64,000 nt of DNA from Cryptomeria japonica (taxonomy: Eukaryota; Streptophyta; Pinopsida; Cupressales; Cupressaceae). The stretch spans positions 761,730,648 to 761,794,647 of the forward strand of contig NC_081414.1 in assembly GCF_030272615.1 (NCBI RefSeq), in the 5' to 3' direction. Position 1 is the first letter of the stretch. Each line of letters starts with the position of its first letter. The notes under the pieces were generated by a model. The model searched no databases and was not told the DNA's origin. It saw only the letters and a list, made by a program, of their open reading frames with translations. The position numbers and the translations under genes are program-made. Below, piece by piece: positions 25,850 to 38,190 of the stretch.

Positions 25850-28472
25850 TCATAGGAATCTTTCAAGAAAAAAATAATATTCAACTCAACTTATAATAGA
25901 AAGGAAGACATCTTTAATTGAAATATAACTAATCATTTAGACAAATTCACTACTATAGCAATTAAATTAATTAACATCTATTTCTCTATGATTTCCATTC
26001 ATCTATTTCAAACGATTAATAATACATTTTCAATAAACAATGATATAAGCAAAATCATATAAATAATCATAACCTATATCTAAAACTTCCAATTTCACAC
26101 TTCCTTAAATAATAACCAAAATCAAAAGAAATCTCGACCTCTTTGTAAGCTTGAACTGGTTTGTGAGACTTCTGACGCTCTTCCGCCAAATAGAACTACG
26201 CCTTGCTTGCAAATCTCTCTCCAATCTATCCTATCACTCTATTCTTAAAACAATTGTCTTCTCTCTTTCTTCGATACTATAAGAGTATCTTCTCTATTTC
26301 CTCTACTATTCTCTTCTTTCCTTCGTGAGTCTATCATTTCTCCTTGCTTGTGAATGTGTGTCCTCATCTTCCTATCTTCCATCTCTATTTATCCTAGTTT
26401 TTCCTACGATCTCTCCCCATTCAGAGGCTTGGTGATTGTTACTGATTTGGAGTCTTCTACTTGAGTGTATGTTTAAATTCTTCTCTGATCTCCACATCTA
26501 ACAAAGATGGAAACTCTTGATGCATATGCTGTTGTTATCATGCATGATTATCTATGTATTGGTTTCCTATCGTACAACTCCTACCAATATGACACCACAT
26601 GCCTATTATCTTTATCATTCTTCGCAGTTATTTGTATCTTTTCCTGCAGTTTACGCCACCACTGGGTGTCTACTTCCAACCTGCGTGGAATGAAGAAGTC
26701 AATCTGTAGTTATCATGGGTGATGGCAGATTTATCACTCTATGGGAAGGTTAGACTTGTCTTCTAACACTAGAGTGATCATGGTGAGTTCATTTCTCACG
26801 CTGCCATATCTATCCATGGTCTCCACGTAGATGCTACTCTTAAGTCTGCTTTATAAGTTTAGTTGATCACCTTTGCATGCCATGATCTCCACATTTAAAA
26901 CCTCTAGTTTTCTGCATTAATCGCTGGTCTATGTCTAGGTGCTAGGTTAATCGATAGTTTTAAACATCTGACAGGGTTGTTTACCTCCTTTCCACATTAA
27001 CCTATCTTCCCTGACTTAGTTAGAGTTTTAAATTAATAGCAGAGCATGATATAACTGCAGATCTACCTACCTCGTGGGGTTGAATGCCTTTGTTGCCACA
27101 TCTCTCTCAGTCCATAGAGCATCGACTTGCTGTTTACTGCAGTCGTGAGATGCCAGGTCGACTGGTCGCTTACCGTGGGTCATGGGGTGAGAAGTCGACT
27201 AGTTACATCAGCTTCTCTATCGGCTCGACCACCGGTTCAATAACTATTGAACTTATAGCCCGCCAGCTTTTCAAATATTATAAATAATAATTTCCATGAC
27301 TTTATAATATATGTTATATTTAAACTTAGAGCTTTAACGTTATAATATATAATTATAATTTACGTATATGTTAATGTTCATAAACATGTTTTATGAATAA
27401 TCATTTTTATAGCATAAGACAATAATCATATAAATTAATTTTACAAATTCACCTCAAAATATATATGCGAATATATGTGTGATCGATAAAGTCAAAGTTG
27501 TCTACCATTAATATTTAACTTGCATCAATATAAACAAAATGATTAATCATTCTATATATGGTACGCTAGGTCGTAGAATTCAATTATTCAACTTTTAATT
27601 AATCATATTAAAATAATCAATATAATTAAACTTGAACTATATTCATCTTCGAATATATAAGTTTATAATCGAGTCCTAATATTTAAAATACGTACAACTA
27701 TAGTATAATTTTGAAAACCAAACATAAATTATAGTTTTGATAATTTCCACACAATGAATGTTAAATCATAGAATCACTATTTAATTCACATTATTAACAA
27801 ATTTTCACCCTTCATAGACAAATAAAACATAAAATGCAATAATTAAAATCACTAAACACACAAACTAAGCAAACCTCAAACCAATACTCATAAAAGATGA
27901 AACCACAAAATACAAAGGCCAAACAAACTGACAGGACGACCAACTGACGACACTCACAGGAGTGTAACTGAATAAAATAGGGTCAACTACTATCTCCTCC
28001 ACTTCCATCAAAAAATATAAGGCACACTCAAACCTGTGAAGCCAGGTGGAGATGATACCCCGTACCTACTCGGTACTTGTACCTGCAATATCCTACATCA
28101 CCGAACCACACATGCATATATACAATATAGAAAACACGGCATACACACCGATGAAGGAGAATCATGACATTCCCTGTCTCACCAAAATGAGTGAAGGAAA
28201 ATCATCCCCTTGCATCCAATACACTCCCAGACACACAACATATAATTTCACATTGCATAGATAAAGTAAAGTGTCAGTACATAGCAATAATCCATAAAAT
28301 GCCATAAATCACAAGTACTGAAATACTGCAAATAAATTATGCATCTCACATTTAAATAAAGCATGAAATAATATCATATAAGTCTGAATAACAAATCATG
28401 GTAATGTATCCACTGAAAACAACCAATAATAAAATATGAGTCCAATGAGGTCAAACGAGTAGGGGTACTACA
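24038..28472 (-). repeat. 5' LTR of gypsy element (4,435 bp)
   Basis: Complete LTR, very long for a plant gypsy element, from TGTAATGCC to GGTACTACA. It carries an expanded TA microsatellite at 25806-25847 where the partner LTR has only a short TA tract near 10405. No convincing protein is encoded. Confidence 0.9.
25806..25847. repeat. TA microsatellite inside the gypsy 5' LTR
   Basis: About 20 TA units, against a short TA tract at the matching place (about 10405-10416) in the other LTR, so it expanded after insertion. Confidence 0.95.
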
Positions 28473-28785
28473 GAAGAGGCATTAAGATGTTAAAAAAGAT
28501 TAATTCAGAATTCACTTGAGATGGATGATTCAAATTCTAAGGAGAAGGAGTTCCTATTTGAAAATAAGATCATTTCAAAACTTGAGGAAGATAGCATTAA
28601 AGAAACTTTTTTGGGTATCCAGCAAATGAGATCTCATGAACGAAAAAATGATTGTGGAAAACTAGCTGCAAAGGAGACAGAAAATCACTAAAAGCTTTAA
28701 GATCAAAAGATGGAAAATCCAAAGGTAAAAAAAAGATCACCTCAATCTTAAATGTAGGAAAGGGAAAGAACCTTCCCACTCAATT

Positions 28786-29575
28786 ATGAGGCTCCTTAGT
28801 TGGAATGTTAGGGTTGGAATGTTAGGGGACTATAGGCCCCTAACAAACAGTGCTTAGTCAAGTGTGTCATAAGTATGATAAAAGTTGAATTTGTTTTATT
28901 ACAAGAAATCAAGCTCTCAGAAGGTGAAATATCTTATTTCAATAAAATGATAGGTGTTTGAGACATATAGGTTGTTCAAGCTTAAGGTGCCTCAAGTGGT
29001 TTGGCTATCCTTTGGAATTAGCAGGGTCTCTTTTAAATTATCTCGAAAAGGTGGTTCTTGGTTGAGTGGTGTTATCATTGCTATTGGATGCATTTTGAAA
29101 TTTCATTTGATCAATGTTTATGAACCCACTACTACTCTAAACAAAAATAGGTCTAGGGAAAAATGGATGGATTCATGAGTCATAATCCCTTTCCACATAC
29201 AATTCTTGGCTGGGATTTTAGTGCAATTATCCACCTTTATGAGAAAAGGGGGGGATTCCAAAAGGAATTGTAGCCTCACATTAATTTCAAAGATTGGGTG
29301 TTCAGAAAAAATTTAATAAATCAGTATTTAGAGAATGGGACATTCACATGTAATAATAGATGTTTGGGTTTCAGTTGCATAGCTGAGCAGTTGGATATAT
29401 TTCCGTTTAGAGGAGACTTAACTAAATTTACTATGGATATTAAGTCCTCCATTATTCCATATTCGGGATCTGATCACTTTCTAGTCTTGATGAGCTTTCT
29501 CGCTGCTAAGAATCCCCTTAACTACCCTTTTAAATTTAAAAATATGTTGATGAAGGTTGCAAAAAATTAATCTAA
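28786..29575 (+). pseudogene. LINE ORF2 endonuclease domain (apurinic-like)
   Basis: N-terminal endonuclease of LINE ORF2, which nicks target DNA to prime reverse transcription. The ATG at 28786 opens MRLLSWNVR, the family's conserved start. A 14-bp local duplication (about 28799-28827) then breaks the frame. LLQEIKLSE follows, matching the family's QE motif. Near the end, GSDHFLVL at about 29466 supplies the catalytic Ser-Asp-His motif. Frame changes and stops make this a pseudogene. Confidence 0.85.
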
Positions 29576-30029
29576 TTGATGTCTAGTGGAGGGAGAGTCA
29601 TTTCATAGGATCAAAACTTTTCTACTTCATGTCAAAATTGAAATATATTTAACAAGAATTATTGGTCTGGAATAAAGAACACTTTAATTACATCTTTGCA
29701 ATTAAGAGAAGCATTAAGTAAGAAATGAAATTCTGAATGAGGAAGTCATAAAGGATGGTATGCATCAATAAAAATTATAAAAGGAAAAAGATGTCTTAGG
29801 AAAACATGAAGAAATTTTATCAAAAGAGGAGATTTTTTTGAGACAAAAATCAACAGAGACCTAGCAAGAAAAATGAGACAAAAACTCAAAGTTCTTCTCT
29901 AGTAGTACCAAAATTTGAAGAAGCATAAAAAGAATCACCATATTGAAAAAAGGAGAGAGTAATCTTATAGAATATCAAGAGTGAATTGCAAAGGAAGAAG
30001 ACCCCTTCTTCCAAAATATGCTAAATAAT

Positions 30030-31480
30030 TAGCAAGGTTCCAACCTTGAAGCTCAGTTGTCAAGTTGTTGGAGAATATTCAAAATCTAATCTTTGAGGAT
30101 CAAAGTAAAATACTAAATGATTCATTCACAATTGAGGAGATCGATATTTCTCTAAATCAACTAGACTTGGCTAAAGCCCCTATTCTTGACGGTTTCCCAC
30201 TTGGCTTCTTTAAAAAATGCTAGCATATAGTGGGGGTTGAGCTAGGAGAAGATATTGTAGGGGCTAGAAACTTGGGGAGGTTTCTTAAGTAAATTAGTAA
30301 CACCTTTATTGCTATCATTCCAAAAAAGGAGATCATAAAGGGCCTAAAGGACTATAGGTCAATTTCTCTTTCTAATACTATATACAAAAAAATTATTAGA
30401 AGTTTGGCCATAAAAATGAAGAAAATTCTTCCTTTCATCATTTCAGAGGAACAAACCAATTTTGTGCTTGTTAGGTCAATTCTTGATGGAATAATAATAG
30501 CTCAAGAAGTCATTCCTATATTCAAAATAATAAGAAAATGAGTATGATTCTTGAACTATACATAAAGAAATCTTATGACAAAGTTGAGTAGAGATTCCTT
30601 TGCAAATGCATAGAGGCTTTTGGTTGCTCTAGTGGATAAATATCATCTTTTTCTATATTTTCACTACAAGATTTTTGGTTCTAATCAATGGGACTCTTGA
30701 AGGATTCTTTGATTCTTCTAGAGGGGTTAGACAAGGTGACCCAATATCTCCCTTTCTTTTCATCATAATGGTTTAAGGTTTAGATAGAAGCATCTGCAAA
30801 GCATGAGAATCTGGTCTTATAAATAGCATCAAAATTACTAATTCAATGCAACCCATCACACACAAACAATTTGCTGATGATATCATGATTTAAGGTGCTG
30901 GTGAGGCATGATAAGCTTCTCATTTTATTCAAATCCTTGACAAATACTCTCTAAGATTAGGCCAAATGGTTAACTAGGAAAATAATGAAATCTTTTCTTT
31001 TTCATATTGACCTCCCTGTGGAAAGATTGATCTTGAATAATCTTGGATTCAGACTTGGTCAGCTTCCTTGTTCCTAGCTTGGTCTTCCTCTAGATACAGG
31101 GGCAAGATCAAATCATTTTTGGAAAATTTTTGGAGATAAGATGGACAAGAAGGTGACATCATGGAAAGGAAAATGGTTATCATAAGTTGGAAGGACTACT
31201 CTTCTAAAGACAATCTTCTCCTCTTTGCCAATATATCTAATGTCATACATATTCCCCTCTCATCTGGTGCTAATCTAAAATTAATTCAAAAAATGAGAAA
31301 ATTATTTTGGAAGGGGTTAGTTGAAAGTAAGAAGATGACTATGATTTCATGAGAAAAATTCTACCAAACCAAAGATTTAGGTAGTCTAGGGTTGAGAAAT
31401 CAGTTATGGCAACACAAAGATCTCATAGCAAAATTGGGTTGGGAGATGTTTAAGGAATCTCACCTCAAATGGGTCTGACT
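30030..31480 (+). pseudogene. LINE ORF2 reverse transcriptase domain
   Basis: Reverse transcriptase of the same LINE. Visible in order: FTIEEIDISLNQLDLAKAP near 30123 (the family's fingers motif), IAIIPKKE and DYRSISLSN around 30310-30375, EEQTNFV at about 30450, and the catalytic QFADDI at 30867-30884. Downstream, SWKGKWLS then VGRTTLLK and SLPIYLMSY (about 31161-31250, across frames) is the post-RT segment typical of plant L1 elements. Many nonsense codons and shifts; no activity is expected. Confidence 0.85.
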
Positions 31481-32559
31481 TATTCAAGTAAAATACCTTG
31501 AATATTTCAATCCTGCTAGTGTTTTTAGAGTCTCTAATCCACTAAAAGGCTTAAGGGTCTATAACTTCATCCTAAAATATAGAGATTTAGTTTCAAAACA
31601 ACTTACTTGGGACATTGTTGATGGGAGAAATGCTTCTTTCTAGTTTGATTCTTTAAGTGTTTTCCCAATTATATTCAACTTGATGGATATTTCCCTGATC
31701 AGAGATTATTTGGTAAGAGAATGGGGGTCCTCTGTTAGAAATTATGTGGATTTTGATAGTAATGATCCCTTGGTTTGGAAATGGAAAAAAATTGACTACT
31801 TTCCCCTTCCATGAGAAGACTTATCTTAGCTTAAGGGGATTTAAAATAAAAGAATACTCAATTTCAAAAATAGTAATGATAATTTGGTTTGGGTATGAGC
31901 TAAATCAGGAAATTACTCTACCAAGGATAGATACAATGTCATCATTAATAAATTATACTATAATTGAGATTCCCATTCAATTATTCTAGAATGGCTTATA
32001 TTTACCAAAGAAGGGACTTTCTCTTGGGCTGCCCTTCAAGGGAGTATTTTAACTATGGAATGGTTTAAGAGAGTTTTTTTTGAAGGACCTTTTATATTTT
32101 CTCTTTGTGAATAACATGAGGAAACAATCAATCATATTCTTCTATGATACCCCTTTTCTCAAAGCTGTTTGTGATGGTTATCCACCAAATTAGGATGGAT
32201 CACTGTTCTTCCTAATAATATTCTTTCTCTCTTAAAAAATTGGCCAATGTTGAACAAGACATGCATTTATGATGGTTTATGTATTATTTGTCCCTCAGTA
32301 ATCCTATGGGAATTATGGAAAGAGAGGAACCAAAGGATTTTCCAAGGAAAAAATATTGTTTTGAAGTCACTCATCGATAAAGTAGAAGTTGTCATAGTAA
32401 AAGTGATGAATAGTAAAATTATAGGTTAGTTGAAAAGGGATGTTCAATTTTCAAATCGGGATGGATCCATTAGAATGAAATGGTTTGGGTTGAAGATTCC
32501 CCCATTTGTTGGCAATGGGGGTCAAGTCTTTTAAAAAGAGAAAATTGTGTTTGGCAACC

Positions 32560-33050
32560 CCTAGAAGATGGTTAGGCTAAATTGAAAATTGATGGGGCTC
32601 TCGAGGTAACCCTCATATATCCATAGCTAGTTTTGTAGTTCATTCCTATGACGATTTAGTTGGAGCCAAGATGGCAAAAATACTTGAAGAGGATAATAAT
32701 AATATAGCAGAACTTAACACCCTATTTGAAGGGGTCCTTCTTTACAAAGAGTTAAAAATAAAGCATTTGTAAATTAAAGGAGACTTTGAAATCATTATCA
32801 ATGCCTTGACAACAAGATATACCCCAAATTCAAGGCTCAATTATTTGCTTGTAAATTTTTTGGAAGAGGTTAATTCTTTTGATGCGATAATTTTTAATCA
32901 AATTTTCAAACAAGGCAATATTATTATAGATTACTTGAAAATTCAGGGGCAAATGGATTTGAATTTAGTATGGTGGGCTACTTGAAAATTCAAGGGCAAA
33001 TGGAATTGAATTTAGAATGGTGGGCTTGGATGGTTGATTAATTTAGATTT
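32560..33050 (+). pseudogene. LINE ORF2 RNase H domain
   Basis: C-terminal RNase H of the LINE, a feature of some plant L1 clades. Readable motifs are KLKIDGALE at about 32580 (start of the fold), NNIAELNTLFEG near 32700, IKGDFEIIINAL near 32775 (catalytic Asp in GD), TPNSRLNYLL, and FKQGNIIIDYL at about 32905. The last lines match the usual end of the domain. The end is altered by the 47-bp tandem duplication. Confidence 0.8.
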
Positions 33051-33059
33051 AAATATTAT

Positions 33060-33860
33060 TCTTTATCTATTGCATTTTTTGTATTGGGGGTTGATATGGA
33101 TTTTGATATAAATTGGAAACCCCAAATTTGGTTGCCTTGTTCTTTCCCATTGGTAAGTATTTTTAATTTCAAATTCAAATTCATAAACTATTCACCTTAT
33201 AACCATTGGCCAAAGATCATTTGAAGTTGGTGGTTAATTTATTGTTAAAGGCTAGCGAAGGAGCTAGCATATTATTATAGTTTTCCAACAAATTTTACCA
33301 CCCTCTTACTTTGAGTGTATGGTTACTCTAGTTAATTAATGCCTTGAGTTGATGGCTTCTTGCTGTTGGCAATGAGCAATCCTTTTATTTTGGACTCATT
33401 GAGCTGGTATTTTCTACTTTTTTGGTTCTTGCCTACACATTAAATTTTCCACCCCTTGGCCTCATTAATGACCCTATGCTTGGAAGGACAATGGCATTTG
33501 GCTATCTATCAATCTAGTTATGAGATAGATATCCATTATTTCTTTTAGCTTGATCTTTTTTAATTCATGGATAGCTCTTTCTATTTTGGCTAGGATTATT
33601 TTTGGCTTACCTCTACATTTTCCTTTGGCCACATTCCTTGCACTAAATCTTTTCCCTTTAGAAAGATTATGCCTAAGATTTGGCTTCATTCTAATTTGAC
33701 ATATCCATCCTTCAACTCTTAATGAGCTCTAAGTTTTAAGCTTGGCATCACAAGAAAGTTTCATTATTTTCTTTTGTCTCTTCCCACAACAAAGTTGTTG
33801 GTTTTCTCTTGAGTTTTAATCTTCCTTTTTCAGACTGTTTGTCCTATATTTCACTATTTT
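33060..33860. other. LINE 3' flank, no gene seen
   Basis: AT-rich sequence after the LINE RNase H. The minus-strand 71-codon ORF at 33689-33474 is Lys/Arg-rich but matches nothing I know. It could be LINE 3' UTR or older flanking DNA. Confidence 0.4.
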
Positions 33861-34471
33861 CTCTCAAAATGGATACATTGATCATGCTCATTGCTTCAAA
33901 AAGGTAGATGTCCTTTCTCGGTCCAATTACTCATAAACAACTCTGTAAGATAGTCAATTATTACTAGAAGTTATTCTCCCATGCCATCTATCATGTTCTT
34001 GGGGGAGAATTTATTAGAACTACTCACCACTACAAAGTTAACACATACATCCATACCATTTTTCTTGCCATGACCCTCATTGCTGGTGAAACAAAGGCAT
34101 CTACGGAAACACTCTATAGAAGGGTCTTCAAAGGAGATTATTTGGGTGTATTGGACAAATTTTTTGTTAGGATTAACAAAGATTTGACCATGTCTTATAG
34201 GATGCATTATGCCATCAGAATAAAGGCTGGTATCCCTACTCCTAGATTCAAAATTCTCACCATTTGGAACAAAACATTTTTGGATTTCAAAGTGACCATT
34301 GTTCAGAGAAGTATCCAATCTCTCAAATGCTTGATGGTATTCACGAAAAATGGTCTAATTGGCTTCAATATTATTGATGAAAATGCAAATCAAAATGAGG
34401 AGTGGGTGGTGGACTACAAATTTATGGAGATTTTAAATACCAACAATGATGTGGGAATGACTTCAAGCTAA
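33861..34471 (+). pseudogene. Unidentified ORF, possibly a gene remnant
   Basis: Two + strand blocks in the same register read as protein-like sequence: MDTLIMLIASKR near 33870, then, after stops near 33910 and 33965, LGGEFIRTTHHYKVN and an open stretch of 133 codons at 34070-34471 (YRRVFKGDYLGVLDKFF, TPRFKILTIWNKTF, ending NNDVGMTSS). The composition is ordinary and soluble, without membrane segment or repeats. I do not recognise the family. It could be an old element ORF or chance coding. Confidence 0.3.
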
Positions 34472-34517
34472 GAATTTGGTGAGAAGGAAGGAAACATAGA
34501 CCATACAATGGTGGCGT

Positions 34518-34554
34518 TTATGTATGTATGTATGTATGCATGTATGTATGTATG
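34518..34554. repeat. TATG microsatellite
   Basis: About nine TATG units, one altered to CATG. Confidence 0.95.
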
Positions 34555-35194
34555 GGTATTTGCAGGATCATGAGAGGCCAAAATTGGTGATATTCTAACT
34601 AAATTTATGATTGACAGGCTAATTGAAAAATATCTGTAACTTTCAAAGTGCAAACGGTATCACATTTTTTGAATCCAAAACATGCATCACATTCTATGCT
34701 TTGTATACTATGGAATTAAAAAAAAAATTCATAAAGTTTTCATTAAGTTATGGTGGTCAGATATATGAGTTTTTTATATTTTTAAAAAGCTATAGTAAAA
34801 ATATCATAATTAATTATTTGTTTTAAAAAATACAAAAAAATATGTGTCATATCCAGACATGAGTCTTCTAATTATATCTAAAATATTATTAAAAATATTA
34901 TGATTTGATTGTGATTAGGGTGGTCAGATAGACACCTCCTTCCTATATTTTTCTTCAAATTTTTGTACTACTGCATTAAAATTACATTTTTTTGTGAAAT
35001 AGATATATGTTTTTTTTAGAAAGAAAACTAGTATCTTAGAAACTACATTCAGTTTGCTACAAATTCTATTCTTACATAATTTTGAAATAAAGTTCGTAAC
35101 ATTCAAATTTTTATGTCAAGTTGTCTAACTCTTCTTTTTGATTTTCATTGCCACTTAAGTGTGTGTTTAGCCCATCATGAACCTGCATATACCA
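34555..35194. other. AT-rich spacer
   Basis: No coding or structural feature recognised; the short ORFs here are low-complexity and not gene-like. Confidence 0.5.
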
Positions 35195-35199
35195 ATATA

Positions 35200-36583
35200 T
35201 GTTGGCATATGATGAACCAACATGTTGATATGATGATAATGTATGTTGTCATTGATGTCAATAAGTACAAGTGAACTGGTATGTGCATTGGAAGAAGTTG
35301 GTGAACCGGTATGAAGAGATGCAGTGAACCGATGTCTGGGTTTCACTAAGTGTGACTACAGGTTGGTGGTCTCAGCTCGAGGGTTTCCAATTTGGTAGTT
35401 TTTCTTGTGTGATGCAACCGATGACATCCTGTGATGAGGTAGCTAAGAGATGAAGATGAAATCATGATGCCACATCAGCTTTGTGCACGTGAAGGATTTC
35501 CTTGAGGATCTTCCATGTGAAGATCGACTGCATTAAATTTCTACCTCGGGAATGAACATTCTTCTTAGCGGTATGAGAAGAAAGCGTGATGAGTTACTGA
35601 TTTTTATGTGTGATGAAGAATGGATGATGCAGATTATCTGGTGATCTGTTTGAAATTGTATTTCTCTATGCAAAGTATTTGTATGGTCAGGATTGGACTG
35701 CTTGTATTGTAAACCTAAAATGCTTAAGGTTTAGGGTTTATGCTATCGACCTAATTGTTGTCTATAAGGTCGATGATGTTTGTTATTGTAAGTTGTTGGC
35801 AAATATTGTATGTGTATCTGAGTGATGAGATACTTGCCAGACCAGAGAAAGGAAATTGCAGAGTGTGATTGCAGAGTAGAGGAACTGAAAAGGATCTGCC
35901 TTAGCATATAGTGTTGTTATCAGATCAAAGCTTTACCTGTTGTCTTCTAACCATTTCAATAGAAAAAAATCCCTTTGTCAGGTAGCTTTAATAGGCTTAC
36001 TGTAAATCCTTTAACCAGGTGACTCAAGTTCATTGAGTTCTTTAAAATCCTCTAGCAAGGTAACCTTTAACAGGGTAAATAGCCATCCCTTGACTAGGTG
36101 ATCTTTAATAGGATCGGTTCCTAGCAGAACCTTATTGTAAAGTCTTTAATCGAACTAGGCTCCTAACAAAGTGAGATTCAAAAGAGTTCAAAACAAGCTT
36201 GTGGGTACTCATCCCCACCATGGTTTTTCCCATTTGGGTTTCCACGCAAAAAATATGTGTGTCATGAGTTGTGCATTTTACTTTTGTCTAAGTGATTATG
36301 CATGCCGAGCTAATGGTTATGGTATTGTTGACACACCACATGCATATGTTTTTGGGTGAAGTAATTACTAAGTATTGAAAATAACTGAAGGGTTAAGTTT
36401 TATTGGTTTATGTTGTCTGAGGTTTACTGTGTTTAAACGGTATTACCGTGGTTAAGTTCAGTAATGAAGATAACCGGTTAACATTGTTTTAACTTAATAA
36501 GTTGTAGAAAAGTTTTTGTATGTACTGATTCACCCCCCGTCTCAGTACCAGTTAGGGTATATGTTGTTCATCATTATTCATCA
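35200..36583 (+). repeat. Solo copia-type LTR with target duplication
   Basis: 1,384-bp LTR in + orientation from TGTTGGCATATG to TTATTCATCA, flanked by ATATA at 35195-35199 and 36584-36588. It carries ATTGATGTCAA near the start, the CATTTGGGTTTCCACGC block near 36230 and TGATTCACCCCCC at 36525, the same modules as the other copia LTRs here. No internal sequence adjoins it, so it is the product of LTR-LTR recombination. Confidence 0.88.
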
Positions 36584-36672
36584 ATATATTCAATCATTTG
36601 AGCATTTACTATATGAAAACATAAAACACTACGTAGAAAAATCATAGAAAGGACATGCCAATTATGTGCAAA

Positions 36673-37500
36673 ATGTTCGCTTACAAAGAGTTATGAATTG
36701 CAACTAAGAAATTCAAACATAAGCTTGGAAGTGGAGCATTCAGTTTTGTGTTTAAAGGAACTCTTCCAGATAATGTGGTTGTGCTGATTACAAGATTAGA
36801 GATTTTTCAAGAAGATTCTTAAAGGCAATTAGTGTATGCGTACATGCCCAACAACTCTTTGAATTCCTAGCTTCTATGAAGAGGAGAAAGAAGAGAAGGT
36901 GTTGGATTGGAAGACCCATTTTGAGATCACACTAGGCACAATACAAGGGTTAGTTTATGTCCATGAGGAATGTAGGATTTTATCATTCACTATGATATTA
37001 GGCCTGAAAACATTGTTCTAGATGGTGACTTAGCCTAAACATAGCTAATTTTGGATTGGCAAAGCTAGTGGGCAGAGATTTAAGTCATGTATTGATGACC
37101 ACAAGAGAAAATTGAGGGTACTTGGCCCTCAACTATATCTTCAGACTTCTTATCACTTTTATTATGGATGTATATAGTTTTGGTGTGATATTATCAGAAG
37201 TCATATCTAGTCATAGAAATCTCAACATGAAGATGGAGAACAGTGGCTTGTACTTTCCTACATGAGCTTCATCTCAAGTTCAAAGGGGATTTCCATAATA
37301 GGAATTGTGGCCAATATTGAAGAGGTGAGAATAGAAATTGTGGTTGGCATATTGTGCAATCAGGATGATGAGAATTATAGGCCCATGTGTGAAGTAGTGA
37401 AGATATTGTAATGGAAAAAGGAGGCTCTTGTGCCATAAATTCTAAGGTCTTGTAGGTATTAGTATATCAAATAGAGGACAATGATATTGATGCCTTCACT
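36673..37500 (+). pseudogene. G-type lectin S-receptor-like kinase, kinase-domain pseudogene
   Basis: Remnant of a plant receptor-like Ser/Thr kinase of the SD2-5 type, normally a plasma-membrane receptor with an extracellular lectin region. Readable across frames: FAYKEL, KLGSGAFSFVFKGTLPDN (Gly-rich loop), then a jump from FQEDS to VYAYMPNNSLNS, showing that the alpha-C and hinge part is deleted. Then LDWKTHFEI, IIHYDIRPENIVLDGD (catalytic loop, with H-Y-D in place of the common H-C-D), YSFGVILSEV-like sequence in mixed frames, QVQRGFP, and VGILCNQDDENYRPMCEVVKIL near 37340. Lectin and transmembrane parts are absent. It is the only clear host-gene remnant in the window. Confidence 0.85.
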
Positions 37501-38190
37501 CAACATGCTTTCATATTGGGGTGATCTTTTAGTTTCGACATTTACATCTTGAAATGAAAACTACATTATAAGTTTAAGGAAATAGGAAGTCTAGATTTTG
37601 GAGAAATGAGTCCACTAGTGATCATTAATTTATTTGCTAATCTCCATCATTAACGTAGACAATGTAAATTAATTTAGCTTGTTGTAATTCATCAACAACT
37701 TATTTTAGGAATTTAATTATTTTTTACACTTAATAAATAATAAGATTAGGTAGCATTGGTCTTTTAGTATTAATTGAATTACTTAAAATAAAATTTTATG
37801 AATCTATTGTTGGAAAATTACATAAATTATCTATTAAAGAAAACAAATTGTTTTAAAGCGTGCACTTTAAATAGTATTTCTGACACTCTCTTCTTAAATT
37901 TATAAGATAAAAAATATTAATATTTATAATAAAATAATTGCTTATTATTTGACCATATATTTCATTTGTTCTATTCAAATTTTTGATTGATCAAAGTGGG
38001 ATATGCCCTAACCTTTTACATAATCGCTAAAGAGTAACTACCTCCAGAGCACATAAGGGGTGCACACCTAGCAAAAACAAAAACCAAAACACACAAAAAA
38101 TCAATAGGCTTGACCAAAATAGAACCAGTACACTTTTAGGAAGCAAAAAACCAACCAACTACCCATTATAGACACAAGGGAATGGTCTAT
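37501..38190. other. AT-rich spacer
   Basis: Nothing recognised; long A/T tracts and no ORF of note. Confidence 0.5.

Larger units (their letters stand above)
8641..28472 (-). mobile_element. Chromodomain Ty3-gypsy element (Tekay/Del-like), gag deleted, 4.4-kb LTRs
   Basis: Minus-strand gypsy element: 5' LTR 24038-28472, primer site 24024-24035, pol remnant 23862-20830, polypurine tract 20793-20803, 3' LTR 8641-12173 plus 20067-20792. The 3' LTR is split by a later pol-less LTR element. LTRs run TGTAATGCCCC to GGTACTACA. The internal region is only 3.2 kb: gag and most of the protease are missing, while RT, RNase H, integrase and chromodomain remain. No target duplication is visible (AAATA on the left, GAAGA on the right). 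Confidence 0.9.
28473..33060 (+). mobile_element. L1-type LINE, ORF2-bearing 3' piece
   Basis: Main part of the split LINE: ORF1-ORF2 linker, endonuclease, reverse transcriptase and RNase H in the usual plant L1 order, all on + and all broken by stops and frameshifts. No clear poly(A) tail is seen at the 3' end; the limit near 33060 is where RNase H similarity stops. A 47-bp unit is tandemly duplicated at about 32933-33029 at the C-terminal end of RNase H. The 5' end lies outside the window, so target-site duplications cannot be tested. Confidence 0.85.
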
